From Scatosoma sp002474405 (GTDB lineage Bacteria > Bacillota > Clostridia > Christensenellales > Borkfalkiaceae), in contig CALAFO010000054.1 of the NCBI GenBank assembly GCA_937892545.1, positions 55,150 through 119,149 of the forward strand: DNA of 64,000 nt, in the 5' to 3' direction. The notes beneath the pieces are model-generated. The model saw only the letters and a list, made by a program, of their open reading frames with translations. It was not told the DNA's origin and ran no database searches. Positions 38,032 to 46,087 of the stretch are shown here, one piece after another; position 1 is the stretch's first letter; the number at the start of each line of letters is the position of its first letter. The translations under genes and the position numbers were made by a program.

Positions 38032-40557
38032 TCAATCTTTTCTGCGTTTTCCTATCACGAACGCCGCTGCAAGCGCTCCGCCAAGCGCGATTATCCCGCC
38101 GGAAACGCTCGATTTGCATCCGCCCGAAGGTTTTTCGTCGCCGGAATCTTCGGGTTTATAATCGGGATCTTCCGCGTTGCATACAGTGCATTTTCCGTCT
38201 TTAAAATCGTGCGGCTTTTTTGCAATCACGCTGATGTTGCCTTTCGAACCGCATACTTTACAAACGTCCTGCTCGGTACCGTTTGCCGTGCACATTGCTT
38301 CTTTCAGAATTTCTTTTTCGTAAACATGCTCTCCCGTAGCGGGAAGAACGGTTACGTTGAATTCCTGATGACATACCTTGCACACGTCTTTATCCACCCC
38401 GTCTTTGCAGGAAGCGTCTTCGTGAACATGTTCGTACTCATGCGGCAGCATAGGAATTTTTTCGATAAACACGTTCTTTTCGCAATCGCCACAATAATAG
38501 TACGATCCGCCGATCGACGTACAGGTAGCTTCTATGGTAGTAACGTCGCTTTCCGCGGGCGTTATGTGCGTATGCGAACCGAGGAAAAGTTTTTTGAATG
38601 CGGTATATTCCGTTGCCGTAAATTTGAGTTTTACGGATTCGGTGCCTGCGGGGAGTTCGATAAACCCGTTTTCGTCGGCTGCGATTTCCGTATCGCCCAC
38701 AAGCGCGGAAACTTTCACGCTGCCCGTATAAAGTTTGTAGCCGAGCGCGAGCGTGCGCTGCGATACGGCGATATCTTTACTGATTGCGCTCGCGGGGGCG
38801 GCGTCCGTTCCGTATAGGCAGATTTTCCAGTCGGGCTGCGCGCCGGCTTCCCATCTCGTATCGAATACCAACCCGTAAATATTACCGTCGCCTTCGAACG
38901 TCCAGTCCTGCGCCACGTAGTTTACGTTGCCGTCGAACGTGCCGTGCGGGAATTCGTTTGCGCCCAGCACAATTTCCGGTGCAACCAGCGTTTTATTCGT
39001 GATGAATTCGTTTCCCGCCGCGTCAACAATCGAGAAGTTTCTGAAATACGTCGGCCAGCTGATGCCCGCGTCTCCGTAAATTTCGAAATGACTTCCTTCA
39101 CGGGCTGTGAATTTCACTTCTTTATGCGTCCAGGATGCAACCGTTGCCTGCGTAAGCGTGCAGATATCTTTCAGATTTTCTTCCGCATCGCCCCATCCGT
39201 TGCCATAGAACACATTACCTGCCGAAGCACCGCCCGAACGATAATCGAAACTCAGCGTATATTCCGTTCCCGCAACCAGTCTGGAAACGTCCGGCATAAG
39301 ATAGCCTCTCGTTCCCGTCGAATCGTCTTTCGTCGCCGCGGAAGATGCAAATACATACGTGCCGTCGGTCTGTTTCGCCACGTTATAGTTTCCGCCGTAA
39401 GTGTACCCTTCCAGATACGCCCCGGAAAACGAGCCGTTGGATATGTACTGCATGGTTGCTCCGTCTTCGTCCGTGCCCGTAATCGAAAGTTCGTCGATCA
39501 GGTAACCGCCGTAAGAAGCGATGCCTATCCAGTTGATATCCGTCTGCCCTGCCACGGCGGTAAATTCGTAATTATACGTTTGCCATTCCGTATCCGGCGT
39601 TCCCGCAGTGCTGTTTACGGGCGCGGCATACCACACGCGTTCGCCCGATGTAGTTACGTTGTCGAGACGGATGCTGAGTCTGTCCGCCGTGCCGCCTGCC
39701 GTGTTTTTATATTTGAACGATAAGCGATACGTTTTGCCGTGCGGCAATATGCCGAACACCGTTTTATATACGTCGTTGTGATTGAGTTTCAGCGATTTCC
39801 CGTCGCCGTCGGAACTATCCGAAGAAATATTTACGCCGCTTAATACGGGCATGGAAGCGGGATCTTCGCTTGCGCCGTCGTTCCCTAAGCCGATCATTTT
39901 GAAAGTTTCGCTGTTCACGCCCGCGTTGGAAGCCTTTACGGTGATATCGTCAATATAAAAATCGCCGACTCCTTCTGCGCAAATTTTAAGAACAAGCGTT
40001 TTGGCGGACGTGGACGTCTTATACGAAAAAGTCGTTTCCGTCCAGTCGTCTCTTCTGCCGTCTACCGAATTCAGAACGGCATGTTCGTCGCCGATCACCG
40101 CTCCGTTGGCGTTCTGCTCTTTTACTTTAAAGCAAACCTTGTTATTTGCCGTCTGCGTACAAATACTCTTCACGAACGCGCCGATGACGTAATTCTGATC
40201 CGCTTTCACGTCGAAAGCGTAAGAATACATCACAAGTTCGCCGTCGCCCTTTTCCCGCTTCAGGTGCATGGCGTTGCCCGTTCTGCCGTTTTCCGTTGCG
40301 AGAACGTGCAGATTTTGCGATTCGTACGAAAAACCGCGTTCGTTTCCGGCGGCATCTTTATCGTTATAAAAATAATACTGCCACCCGGAAAGCGCCTCGT
40401 TCGCCCCCGCAATATCCACCGCTTCCGAAGTGAAGCCTTTGGGAACAACGATCGTTTCTTCCTGCGCGCCCGCAATTACAGACGCCATAGAAGAAACCGA
40501 CAGCGCCGCAATCAACGCCGCGGAAGCCATTATTCCTGTTTTGCCGAATTTTTTCAT
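38032..40557 (-). CDS. Secreted multi-CBM surface protein with Cys/His-rich repeats and Cys-containing C-terminal anchor
   Basis: The 841-residue protein has a signal peptide (residues 1-32) and an AAGGAGG site. Residues 35-210, 215-360 and 365-525 are beta-sandwich modules of carbohydrate-binding type. The second (SSDSSDGDGKSLKL, LPHGKTYRLSFKYKN) and third (GAYLEGYTYGG) match modules in the protein at 40984-43266. Residues 660-805 hold Cys/His-rich repeats of the form CTxxGxxxxxCxxC...HxY, common in clostridial surface proteins. The tail has SGGCKSS, a hydrophobic helix and RRKD, so it is probably surface-anchored. No catalytic motif is seen, so it looks like a glycan-binding display protein. 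It has its own promoter module (40627-40745). Confidence 0.8.
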   Translation of the reverse strand: MKKFGKTGIMASAALIAALSVSSMASVIAGAQEETIVVPKGFTSEAVDIAGANEALSGWQYYFYNDKDAAGNERGFSYESQNLHVLATENGRTGNAMHLKREKGDGELVMYSYAFDVKADQNYVIGAFVKSICTQTANNKVCFKVKEQNANGAVIGDEHAVLNSVDGRRDDWTETTFSYKTSTSAKTLVLKICAEGVGDFYIDDITVKASNAGVNSETFKMIGLGNDGASEDPASMPVLSGVNISSDSSDGDGKSLKLNHNDVYKTVFGILPHGKTYRLSFKYKNTAGGTADRLSIRLDNVTTSGERVWYAAPVNSTAGTPDTEWQTYNYEFTAVAGQTDINWIGIASYGGYLIDELSITGTDEDGATMQYISNGSFSGAYLEGYTYGGNYNVAKQTDGTYVFASSAATKDDSTGTRGYLMPDVSRLVAGTEYTLSFDYRSGGASAGNVFYGNGWGDAEENLKDICTLTQATVASWTHKEVKFTAREGSHFEIYGDAGISWPTYFRNFSIVDAAGNEFITNKTLVAPEIVLGANEFPHGTFDGNVNYVAQDWTFEGDGNIYGLVFDTRWEAGAQPDWKICLYGTDAAPASAISKDIAVSQRTLALGYKLYTGSVKVSALVGDTEIAADENGFIELPAGTESVKLKFTATEYTAFKKLFLGSHTHITPAESDVTTIEATCTSIGGSYYYCGDCEKNVFIEKIPMLPHEYEHVHEDASCKDGVDKDVCKVCHQEFNVTVLPATGEHVYEKEILKEAMCTANGTEQDVCKVCGSKGNISVIAKKPHDFKDGKCTVCNAEDPDYKPEDSGDEKPSGGCKSSVSGGIIALGGALAAAFVIGKRRKD

Positions 40558-40626
40558 GAATTCTCCTCCTTAAGATTTCAAGCCGCCGTTACTTTCGTTC
40601 GGCGGCTTTTTGTTCCGAGCATAAAC

Positions 40627-40745
40627 ATTGTACTACGAAAAAAGCCGTTTGTCTTGTCTTATTTCATAGAAAAAGTGCTTTTTTATACAATTTTATCCGA
40701 AAAAACGGCAATTTTACATTTTTTTGTGCGCTTATCCGCAAATCG
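40627..40745 (-). promoter_or_regulatory. Promoter and conserved upstream block, copy A
   Basis: On the - strand a TACAAT -10 (40627-40632) lies 17 bp from a poor AAGACA -35 (40650-40655). Upstream, 40651-40745 is about 80% identical to 43361-43456. The conserved block starts with the direct repeat GTCTTGTCTT, then ATTTCATA and AAAAAGTGCTTTTTTATA. A weak -35 with a conserved upstream block is typical of activator-dependent promoters; the nearby AraC-family protein is the obvious candidate. It should drive the gene ending at 38032. Confidence 0.6.
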
Positions 40746-40782
40746 CCCGCAACCGCGGGAATCTGCGCCGCAACGCTTTCCG

Positions 40783-40816
40783 CCCGCCGCCGGCACTTAC
40801 GCGCCGCGGCGGCGGG
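40783..40816 (-). other. GC-rich hairpin after the 45-residue peptide gene
   Basis: A perfect 10-bp inverted repeat (CCCGCCGCCG at 40783-40792, CGGCGGCGGG at 40807-40816) lies just downstream of the small peptide gene. It has no T-run, so it is either an imperfect terminator or an RNA-stabilising 3' structure. The stretch 40558-40828 has no gene; it holds this hairpin and promoter copy A. Confidence 0.5.
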
Positions 40817-40828
40817 CTATGAGGAACA

Positions 40829-40966
40829 TCACGCCAACAAATCCCAGTTTTCGTCAAATTCGTCTTTCACATAAACGTCGCCACCGTTGCCGCTGGTGCA
40901 TACGACATCGCTTTTTTCAAATTGTAAAACCGAACAAACCGGAGTTTCATATATTCTTTTATTCAT
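40829..40966 (-). CDS. Small 45-residue peptide with VCT-SG motif
   Basis: A short reading frame follows the gene above it by 17 bp, with a GGGGGG ribosome site 8 bp before its ATG. The peptide begins MNKRIYETPVCSVLQFEK, followed by SDVVCTSG, GGDVYV and an acidic end (DEFDENWDLLA). It has no signal peptide. Short proteins of this style (a charged start, a PxxxVxxF core and a DVVxTSG turn) are common in gut Firmicutes and Bacteroidota and have no known function to my knowledge. Codon use and ribosome site support real translation. Two cysteines could form a disulfide or be modified, so a precursor peptide is possible, but no modification enzyme is nearby. Confidence 0.65.
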   Translation of the reverse strand: MNKRIYETPVCSVLQFEKSDVVCTSGNGGDVYVKDEFDENWDLLA

Positions 40967-40983
40967 CTTGTTATCCCCCCGAA

Positions 40984-43266
40984 TCAATCTATCGTTACGG
41001 TTACGGTATTTCCGGAAACCGCAGGTTTATAATTCTTGCCGTTTACGCAAACCACTTTAATATCGGTGATTTTTGCAGCCGACGCTTCATCGGTAATCTT
41101 TATCGTTAAAACGCTGCCTTCGAGCGATACGGTATAGGGCGAAGTATATCCTTCAATCGTCGCCAACGCGGCATTGCCGTTTGCAACGGTAATTTCCGCT
41201 ACCTTATTCAATACGCCTTTCGCAAATTCTTTCACCGCCTCGTTTTCGGTTGTACTTACGATAACGCTTTTGCTGACTTCATAAATGGATCTCGCCTGAT
41301 TCTCTGCAGAATATTCGCCGTAATAATATGTTGTTTCGCCGTCTTTTTCCACGGAAACGTACGCCCTTGCCGCAAAGCTGCGGTTTAAGTTGCCTTCTTT
41401 GATGTTTACAAGCGAAGCATAGAAACCGCTGTATCCCTGTACCATGCCGCTCACGGTAGCGTTAAACGTATCGGTAACGATATCGGCGTAGCTAAGATTT
41501 GCGTTCTTCATTGTCTCAATCGTAAATTCCGTAACGTTTTCCAAAGTATCGAGCGGCGCAACGATAACGCCAGCTTTCACGTTTTCCGCACCGTAGGTTT
41601 CCACCAGTTTGTTCCAGAAATCCGTTCTTACGCCCGCCGCCCAGCGAATTCCGTAAGGTTCGCTTGTTCTTATCGAAGCGCCGTTTTTAATCATTCTTAC
41701 GTCAGGGGCAATGAGAGATTGATTTGTGATATAAGTTTTTCCGCTTGTTTTATCTGTAATCTGAATATTTCTGATGAAAGTAGAGTTTTGTCCGTAGGCA
41801 GAACCGTATACTTCGAGAAAATCTTTTTCTGCGGTAAATATTACTGTGTGATTTGTCCATTTTGTAACCGGGGTATTGATTGATACGATTCGTTTGCCAT
41901 CTCCCGCGGCACCGTTATAAACGCCTACAACCTCAACGCCTGTTCCGTTTGCATAATACTCAAAGCTTAATTCGTACTCTTTTCCCTTTTCAAGCATATC
42001 GGTCAAAACGTGGAAATAGCCGCGGACTTTCGAACCTGCATCCCATGTGGTATGCATCGAAGCGAAAGCAAACGCTCCGTCGGACTGCTTTGCAAAGTTA
42101 AAGTTAGACTTGCCGTAAAAAGCATAATTTTCGAGGTATGCGCCACCGAAATTTCCGCCCGCAAGAAATTGCACATCCAAAAACGAATCGTCAATACATT
42201 CAACCGATATGTCGTCGATTAAATAATCACCGTAGCACGGCACAAATGCTGCATAATGAATAGGAGCCGTTTCCGCAACCGTATCATCAGGCAAAGCATA
42301 AAATTCGCGCGAAAATTCCTGCCACTGATTAAGTTCCGCAGGGTTATTATACCCCATATCATAAAAACGCGTATGACTTTCATCAACGGTATAACCATCG
42401 TGAAATATCAACAACCCGTTTCCACTATATTCCCCGCCATTATACTTTCCGGCTATTTCTGAAGTATTCAGTTTTTTATATTTAAACGACAATCTGTATT
42501 GTGCACCCTTGGGCAAAGTCATTGAATACTCGATTCTATACCCCTTACCCGCTTCCAGTTTTAACGATTTACCATAATCATCGGAAACGGTATTATCCAC
42601 GGTTATGGCAGTTTTATCAACCGTAAATTGCTGATAATAATTGCTCTTTTCAAACGCCCCGTTTAAAACGTATTCGTTTAAAGTGTTTATCTGCAATTCG
42701 TCAATCAGATACGTACCGTAAGAGGCTATACGTAAAAAAGTAATATCGGTTTGCCCCGACGTTGCGTTAAAATCGTAAGAATACGAAGTCCATTCCGATG
42801 CGCTCCCTCCGGATACACCGTCCGCATAGCAAACGCGCTGTAACGAAGGATTCATATTATCTAAATAAATAGATAATCTGTCGCCGCCGTCATCCGATTT
42901 TCTCTTATATTTAAAGCTTAAACGATAGTTCATCCCGTGCGGCAACATACCGAACGACGGCATAAACACGTCTCCGTTATCCAGCCTCAACGATTTACCG
43001 TCTCCGTCCGAAGAATCGTCGGACAAATCTGCTTCCGTAACCCAGTCGTAATTCGCGGGCGATTCTTTCAATGTCGAATCATTCCCGATCGCCATCATCC
43101 GATAGGAAATCGTGTTTGCGCTCGTTATTGCGTCGCTCTCCGCCGCAAACCCCGCGGGCGCATTACTTCCCCCCGTTCCGTCGGCAACAACCGATGTCGA
43201 CGAGCCAAAAAACGCCGCGACAAGCGCAATCGCCGCGACCATACGCATTTTTCCGAATTTTTTCAT
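40984..43266 (-). CDS. Secreted multi-CBM protein, paralogue of the protein at 38032-40557
   Basis: The 760-residue protein has a signal peptide (residues 1-29) nearly identical in its start (MKKFGK) to its paralogue, and an AAGGAGGG site. Residues 50-195 and 345-520 match the beta-sandwich modules of the paralogue (SDDSSDGDGKSLRL, GAYLENYAFYG), with an extra module at 200-340. Residues 525-680 are a different domain (SIRTSEPYGIRWAA, VIVAPLDTLEN, FAARAYVSV) that recurs in clostridial surface proteins; its function is unknown to me. The last 70 residues form a strand-rich region without an anchor, so this protein may be released. It is encoded divergently from the AraC-type regulator and is followed by the small peptide gene. 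Confidence 0.8.
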   Translation of the reverse strand: MKKFGKMRMVAAIALVAAFFGSSTSVVADGTGGSNAPAGFAAESDAITSANTISYRMMAIGNDSTLKESPANYDWVTEADLSDDSSDGDGKSLRLDNGDVFMPSFGMLPHGMNYRLSFKYKRKSDDGGDRLSIYLDNMNPSLQRVCYADGVSGGSASEWTSYSYDFNATSGQTDITFLRIASYGTYLIDELQINTLNEYVLNGAFEKSNYYQQFTVDKTAITVDNTVSDDYGKSLKLEAGKGYRIEYSMTLPKGAQYRLSFKYKKLNTSEIAGKYNGGEYSGNGLLIFHDGYTVDESHTRFYDMGYNNPAELNQWQEFSREFYALPDDTVAETAPIHYAAFVPCYGDYLIDDISVECIDDSFLDVQFLAGGNFGGAYLENYAFYGKSNFNFAKQSDGAFAFASMHTTWDAGSKVRGYFHVLTDMLEKGKEYELSFEYYANGTGVEVVGVYNGAAGDGKRIVSINTPVTKWTNHTVIFTAEKDFLEVYGSAYGQNSTFIRNIQITDKTSGKTYITNQSLIAPDVRMIKNGASIRTSEPYGIRWAAGVRTDFWNKLVETYGAENVKAGVIVAPLDTLENVTEFTIETMKNANLSYADIVTDTFNATVSGMVQGYSGFYASLVNIKEGNLNRSFAARAYVSVEKDGETTYYYGEYSAENQARSIYEVSKSVIVSTTENEAVKEFAKGVLNKVAEITVANGNAALATIEGYTSPYTVSLEGSVLTIKITDEASAAKITDIKVVCVNGKNYKPAVSGNTVTVTID

Positions 43267-43337
43267 GAATTTCCCTCCTTAACGCAATTTTAAGCCGCCG
43301 CCTGATTTTTTCGGCTGCTCATACTCCAAGCAAATCC

Positions 43338-43456
43338 ATTATACAACACTACCCCCCCTTGTCTTGTCTTATTTCATAAAAAAAGTGCTTTTTTATATAA
43401 TTTTTGCTCAAGAAACAGCGATTTTATAAATTTTTTATGCGGTTATCCGCAAATCG
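43338..43456 (-). promoter_or_regulatory. Promoter and conserved upstream block, copy B
   Basis: A TATAAT -10 on the - strand (43338-43343) is preceded at 16 bp by the same weak AAGACA -35 as in copy A. The upstream block 43361-43456 shares the GTCTTGTCTT repeat, ATTTCATA, GTGCTTTTTTATA and the final TTATCCGCAAATCG. It drives the gene ending at 40984, and its far end reaches the divergent promoter of the AraC-type regulator. Confidence 0.6.
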
Positions 43457-43485
43457 TTTACAAAACAAAAAAAATCGGCTATAAT
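43457..43485 (+). promoter_or_regulatory. Sigma-A promoter of the AraC-family regulator
   Basis: TTTACA (43457-43462), a 17-bp spacer and TATAAT (43480-43485) make a near-consensus promoter 31 bp before the regulator's ATG. It abuts the conserved block of copy B, so the regulator could also control its own synthesis. Confidence 0.8.
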
Positions 43486-43516
43486 AGAAACACTACAAAT
43501 TCAAGGCGGAAAAAAG

Positions 43517-44371
43517 ATGGCTTCGAAACTTGAAAGAATGATTCTGAATAAAAGTCTGCTGTGCAGAAAATATACTACGCCGAATCGCCCGCATTCGCAC
43601 AACATGTGGGAACTTATCTTTTTTGAGAAGGGAGAAACCGTAAACGCCGTAAATAACACGGAATACCTTACAAAACCCGGCGACGTGTTCCTGATAGGAC
43701 CGCCGCATACGCACGCCATCACTTTCCGCACTACGCCGCACCTGCATATGGACTTATATTACTCGGACGAAGCGGTGAGAGAAATCTGCGCCATGTTTTC
43801 GGAAGGCTTCTACGAAAAACTTTGTTCGGACGACATTCTGCATTTTCATATGTCGTCCGGTACCTTTCAGTCGATTATTCATCAGGCGGAAAAGCTGGAA
43901 TCCATGGCGGTGCTTGCAAGCCGCGCCAACGGAATCACAAACGACGATCTGAAAAAGATCAGCGTATCGATTCTTCACTTTGTTATCGGTCTTTCGCGCA
44001 TAAAAACCATCAGCACCACGCCCGATTATCCGAAATATCTGCTTGATATACTGCAACGGCTGAACTCTCCGGAAAATTTTACGAAATCGGTAAACGATAT
44101 TATCGCCGAATCGTATTATTCCCACGCAACCGTTTCAAACTTTTTCCGGCAATATCTCGGCGTAACCCTTTCTGAATACCTGATCAATTTACGGCTTGAG
44201 TATGCCGCCGAACTGCTGTCAAATACTTCGAAAACCGCGCTGGAAGTATGTTCGGCTGTGGGGTACGATTCATTTTCTTATTTCATTAAGCAGTTCAAAA
44301 AGAAATACGGCGTAACGCCGCACAAATATCGGCTGGGCTCGGAAAAGCACACCCCGCCTCCGCATAAATGA
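43517..44371 (+). CDS. AraC-family transcriptional regulator
   Basis: The 284-residue protein has an N-terminal cupin-like sensing domain (HSHNMWELIFFEKG near residues 24-37, TKPGDVFLIGPPHTHAI near residues 54-70). The C-terminal domain has two helix-turn-helix motifs (about residues 185-280), with SHATVSNFFRQYLGVTLSEYLINLRLEYAAELL... read in parts and the family signature VGYDSFSYFIKQFKKKYGVTPHKYR at the end. Histidines in the cupin part suggest sugar or metal binding. It probably senses a sugar and activates the two CBM-protein genes through the conserved blocks in front of each. An AAGGCGG site precedes the ATG. It is the only gene on the + strand between 19244 and 57900. Confidence 0.9.
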   Translation: MASKLERMILNKSLLCRKYTTPNRPHSHNMWELIFFEKGETVNAVNNTEYLTKPGDVFLIGPPHTHAITFRTTPHLHMDLYYSDEAVREICAMFSEGFYEKLCSDDILHFHMSSGTFQSIIHQAEKLESMAVLASRANGITNDDLKKISVSILHFVIGLSRIKTISTTPDYPKYLLDILQRLNSPENFTKSVNDIIAESYYSHATVSNFFRQYLGVTLSEYLINLRLEYAAELLSNTSKTALEVCSAVGYDSFSYFIKQFKKKYGVTPHKYRLGSEKHTPPPHK

Positions 44372-44463
44372 CTTCTTCACACGACGATTTTATTTTTCAC
44401 GGAACTATTTTCCTCGAATGTTTCCGGCGATTGCCTGCGATTTAAAAAATTTAAAATACCACT

Positions 44464-44503
44464 AAAAAACACATTCCGCATTTTTTTGCAGAATGTGTTT
44501 TTT
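44464..44503. terminator. Bidirectional rho-independent terminator
   Basis: AAAAAACACATTC pairs with GAATGTGTTTTTT around GCA/TGC and a T-rich loop. Flanking A- and T-runs let it end both the regulator transcript and the converging - strand operon. The rest of the gap 44372-44538 shows nothing. Confidence 0.88.
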
Positions 44504-44538
44504 GTTTATGCCGGAAAATCAGTCTTGTTTTCTTTGTT

Positions 44539-46023
44539 TTACGGTAATTTTACGTATGCGCCGTGCAGACGATACGTGAAAATATTTTCGTTCGCGCCGT
44601 CGTTTCTGCCGGTGCTTACCACCACGCCCATCTTTTTGGAATCGGGCAATTCGCCGTACGCGTTACGTACGATTCCCGGATTGTGGTTTCTCGCAGAACC
44701 CGTTACGTCCGGTCCTACATATCCCGCCATTTTCCACGTGTAACTTCCCGATTGCATCATCTGCGCCAGCTGTTCCGTGTTTTCCACGCCGTCGATATAC
44801 GCCACGAAACTATGCGAACTTACCAGCGTTTTCGTTACGTCGGGCGGATTCTTCTCCCCCGTTACGCCGCATACATAGAACCGCTTCGCCGCGGGATCGT
44901 AAGCGAAATCGGGAATACCGATATTGCACTTCCTCCCCTGCGAATTAACGATTCCGTTGTGCGTAACAGAGGATACGAACGTGCGCTTCGGTTGATTCAG
45001 ATCCGAAAAATCCCATTGCTGAATCCCCGTGCCGCGCAAAGTGGACTGATAAAACATCAGCACCTGTCCCTTCTTGTCGAGGCTCACCAGCGCGGGCATA
45101 CCCGTCCCCCAGTAAATCGAGGACGTGCCCTGCATGCTTTCGTACTTTTTCTGTTCCGCATCTTCGTCGCCGTCGTCGTACCAGGGCACAATGGGGTTTA
45201 ACGTATTCACTTTCACCCACGGACCTTCGGGCGCGTTTGCCACGGCAAGTCCCGTTTCGTTTTTCTGATAGTCCTCCGTGGTGCAGCCGAGATACGCCAT
45301 CAGATAGGCGTATTTCGTTCCGTTATACGAAAATTCTCCTTTCACCACCGCGGGATCGCAGGTGTGGCGGGCGTCCCAGGTATCGGGCGTAGGCGCAAGA
45401 ACGATCTGCTGTTCGGAAAACTTCCATTTTCCGTCTGCCTGCTTCACGCCTTTGCGATAGGCGATATGATCCATAATCACGCCGTCGTCTTTATTCGAGC
45501 AATACCATATATTCATGATTTCCTGCCCGTCGACGGTTTCCGTAAGAATCGCAGGGCAGTAATTGAAAAATTTCGTATCTTCTATCGACGTTCCGAACAG
45601 AATGCTTTCAAAATCCACCGCCGTCTCTTCGTCCTGCTGCGTTTTTTTGCCGAGCGTTACGCGTATCGCATCGCCGCCGTCGGAATAATCCGTAATCAGG
45701 AAATCTCCGCTCATCGAATAGGTGAACGTTTCGCCTTTATACGTTTCCGTTACCGTTTCGCCGTCGCACGAATACGCGGAGTTGCGCGTTTCCAGCGCTC
45801 CGAGATAATCGATCACCACGCGGACCGAGCCGTCTTTGGAAAACGTTGCGCTGTAAGCGCGGAAATCGGAAGTATAATCCGTATTTTCAAATACGGCGGA
45901 AACAAGCGAATATTCCCCTTCCAGCAATACGCTTTCTTTCTGCTTTCCGCACGCGGCAAACGCGGCGCACGAGAGAATCGCGCCCAGTCCGCAGCAAACC
46001 GCTTTTTTCAGATTTTCTTTCAT
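44539..46023 (-). CDS. Beta-propeller (GH43-like) lipoprotein with N-terminal beta domain, copy 3
   Basis: The 494-residue lipoprotein has a lipobox (FAAC) near residue 25. Residues 30-130 are a strand-rich, lipocalin-like domain (EGEYSLVSAVFEN). Residues 140-490 look like a five-bladed propeller of the GH43/GH32 type (FNYCPAILTE, IWYCSNKDDG, DARHTCDPAVVKGEF, YLMAYLGC, FAYDPAAKRFYV, HNPGIVRN). It is a clear relative of the proteins at 46088-47578 and 47696-48844. Catalytic residues of GH43 cannot be assigned, so it may be a sugar-binding propeller rather than an enzyme. It is the last gene of the LacI-linked operon. Confidence 0.7.
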   Translation of the reverse strand: MKENLKKAVCCGLGAILSCAAFAACGKQKESVLLEGEYSLVSAVFENTDYTSDFRAYSATFSKDGSVRVVIDYLGALETRNSAYSCDGETVTETYKGETFTYSMSGDFLITDYSDGGDAIRVTLGKKTQQDEETAVDFESILFGTSIEDTKFFNYCPAILTETVDGQEIMNIWYCSNKDDGVIMDHIAYRKGVKQADGKWKFSEQQIVLAPTPDTWDARHTCDPAVVKGEFSYNGTKYAYLMAYLGCTTEDYQKNETGLAVANAPEGPWVKVNTLNPIVPWYDDGDEDAEQKKYESMQGTSSIYWGTGMPALVSLDKKGQVLMFYQSTLRGTGIQQWDFSDLNQPKRTFVSSVTHNGIVNSQGRKCNIGIPDFAYDPAAKRFYVCGVTGEKNPPDVTKTLVSSHSFVAYIDGVENTEQLAQMMQSGSYTWKMAGYVGPDVTGSARNHNPGIVRNAYGELPDSKKMGVVVSTGRNDGANENIFTYRLHGAYVKLP

Positions 46024-46087
46024 ACAATACCTCTTATTTTAAGCCTTTCTTTCCGCGACGCGGCAGGACGATACGGCGAAAAAGCCG

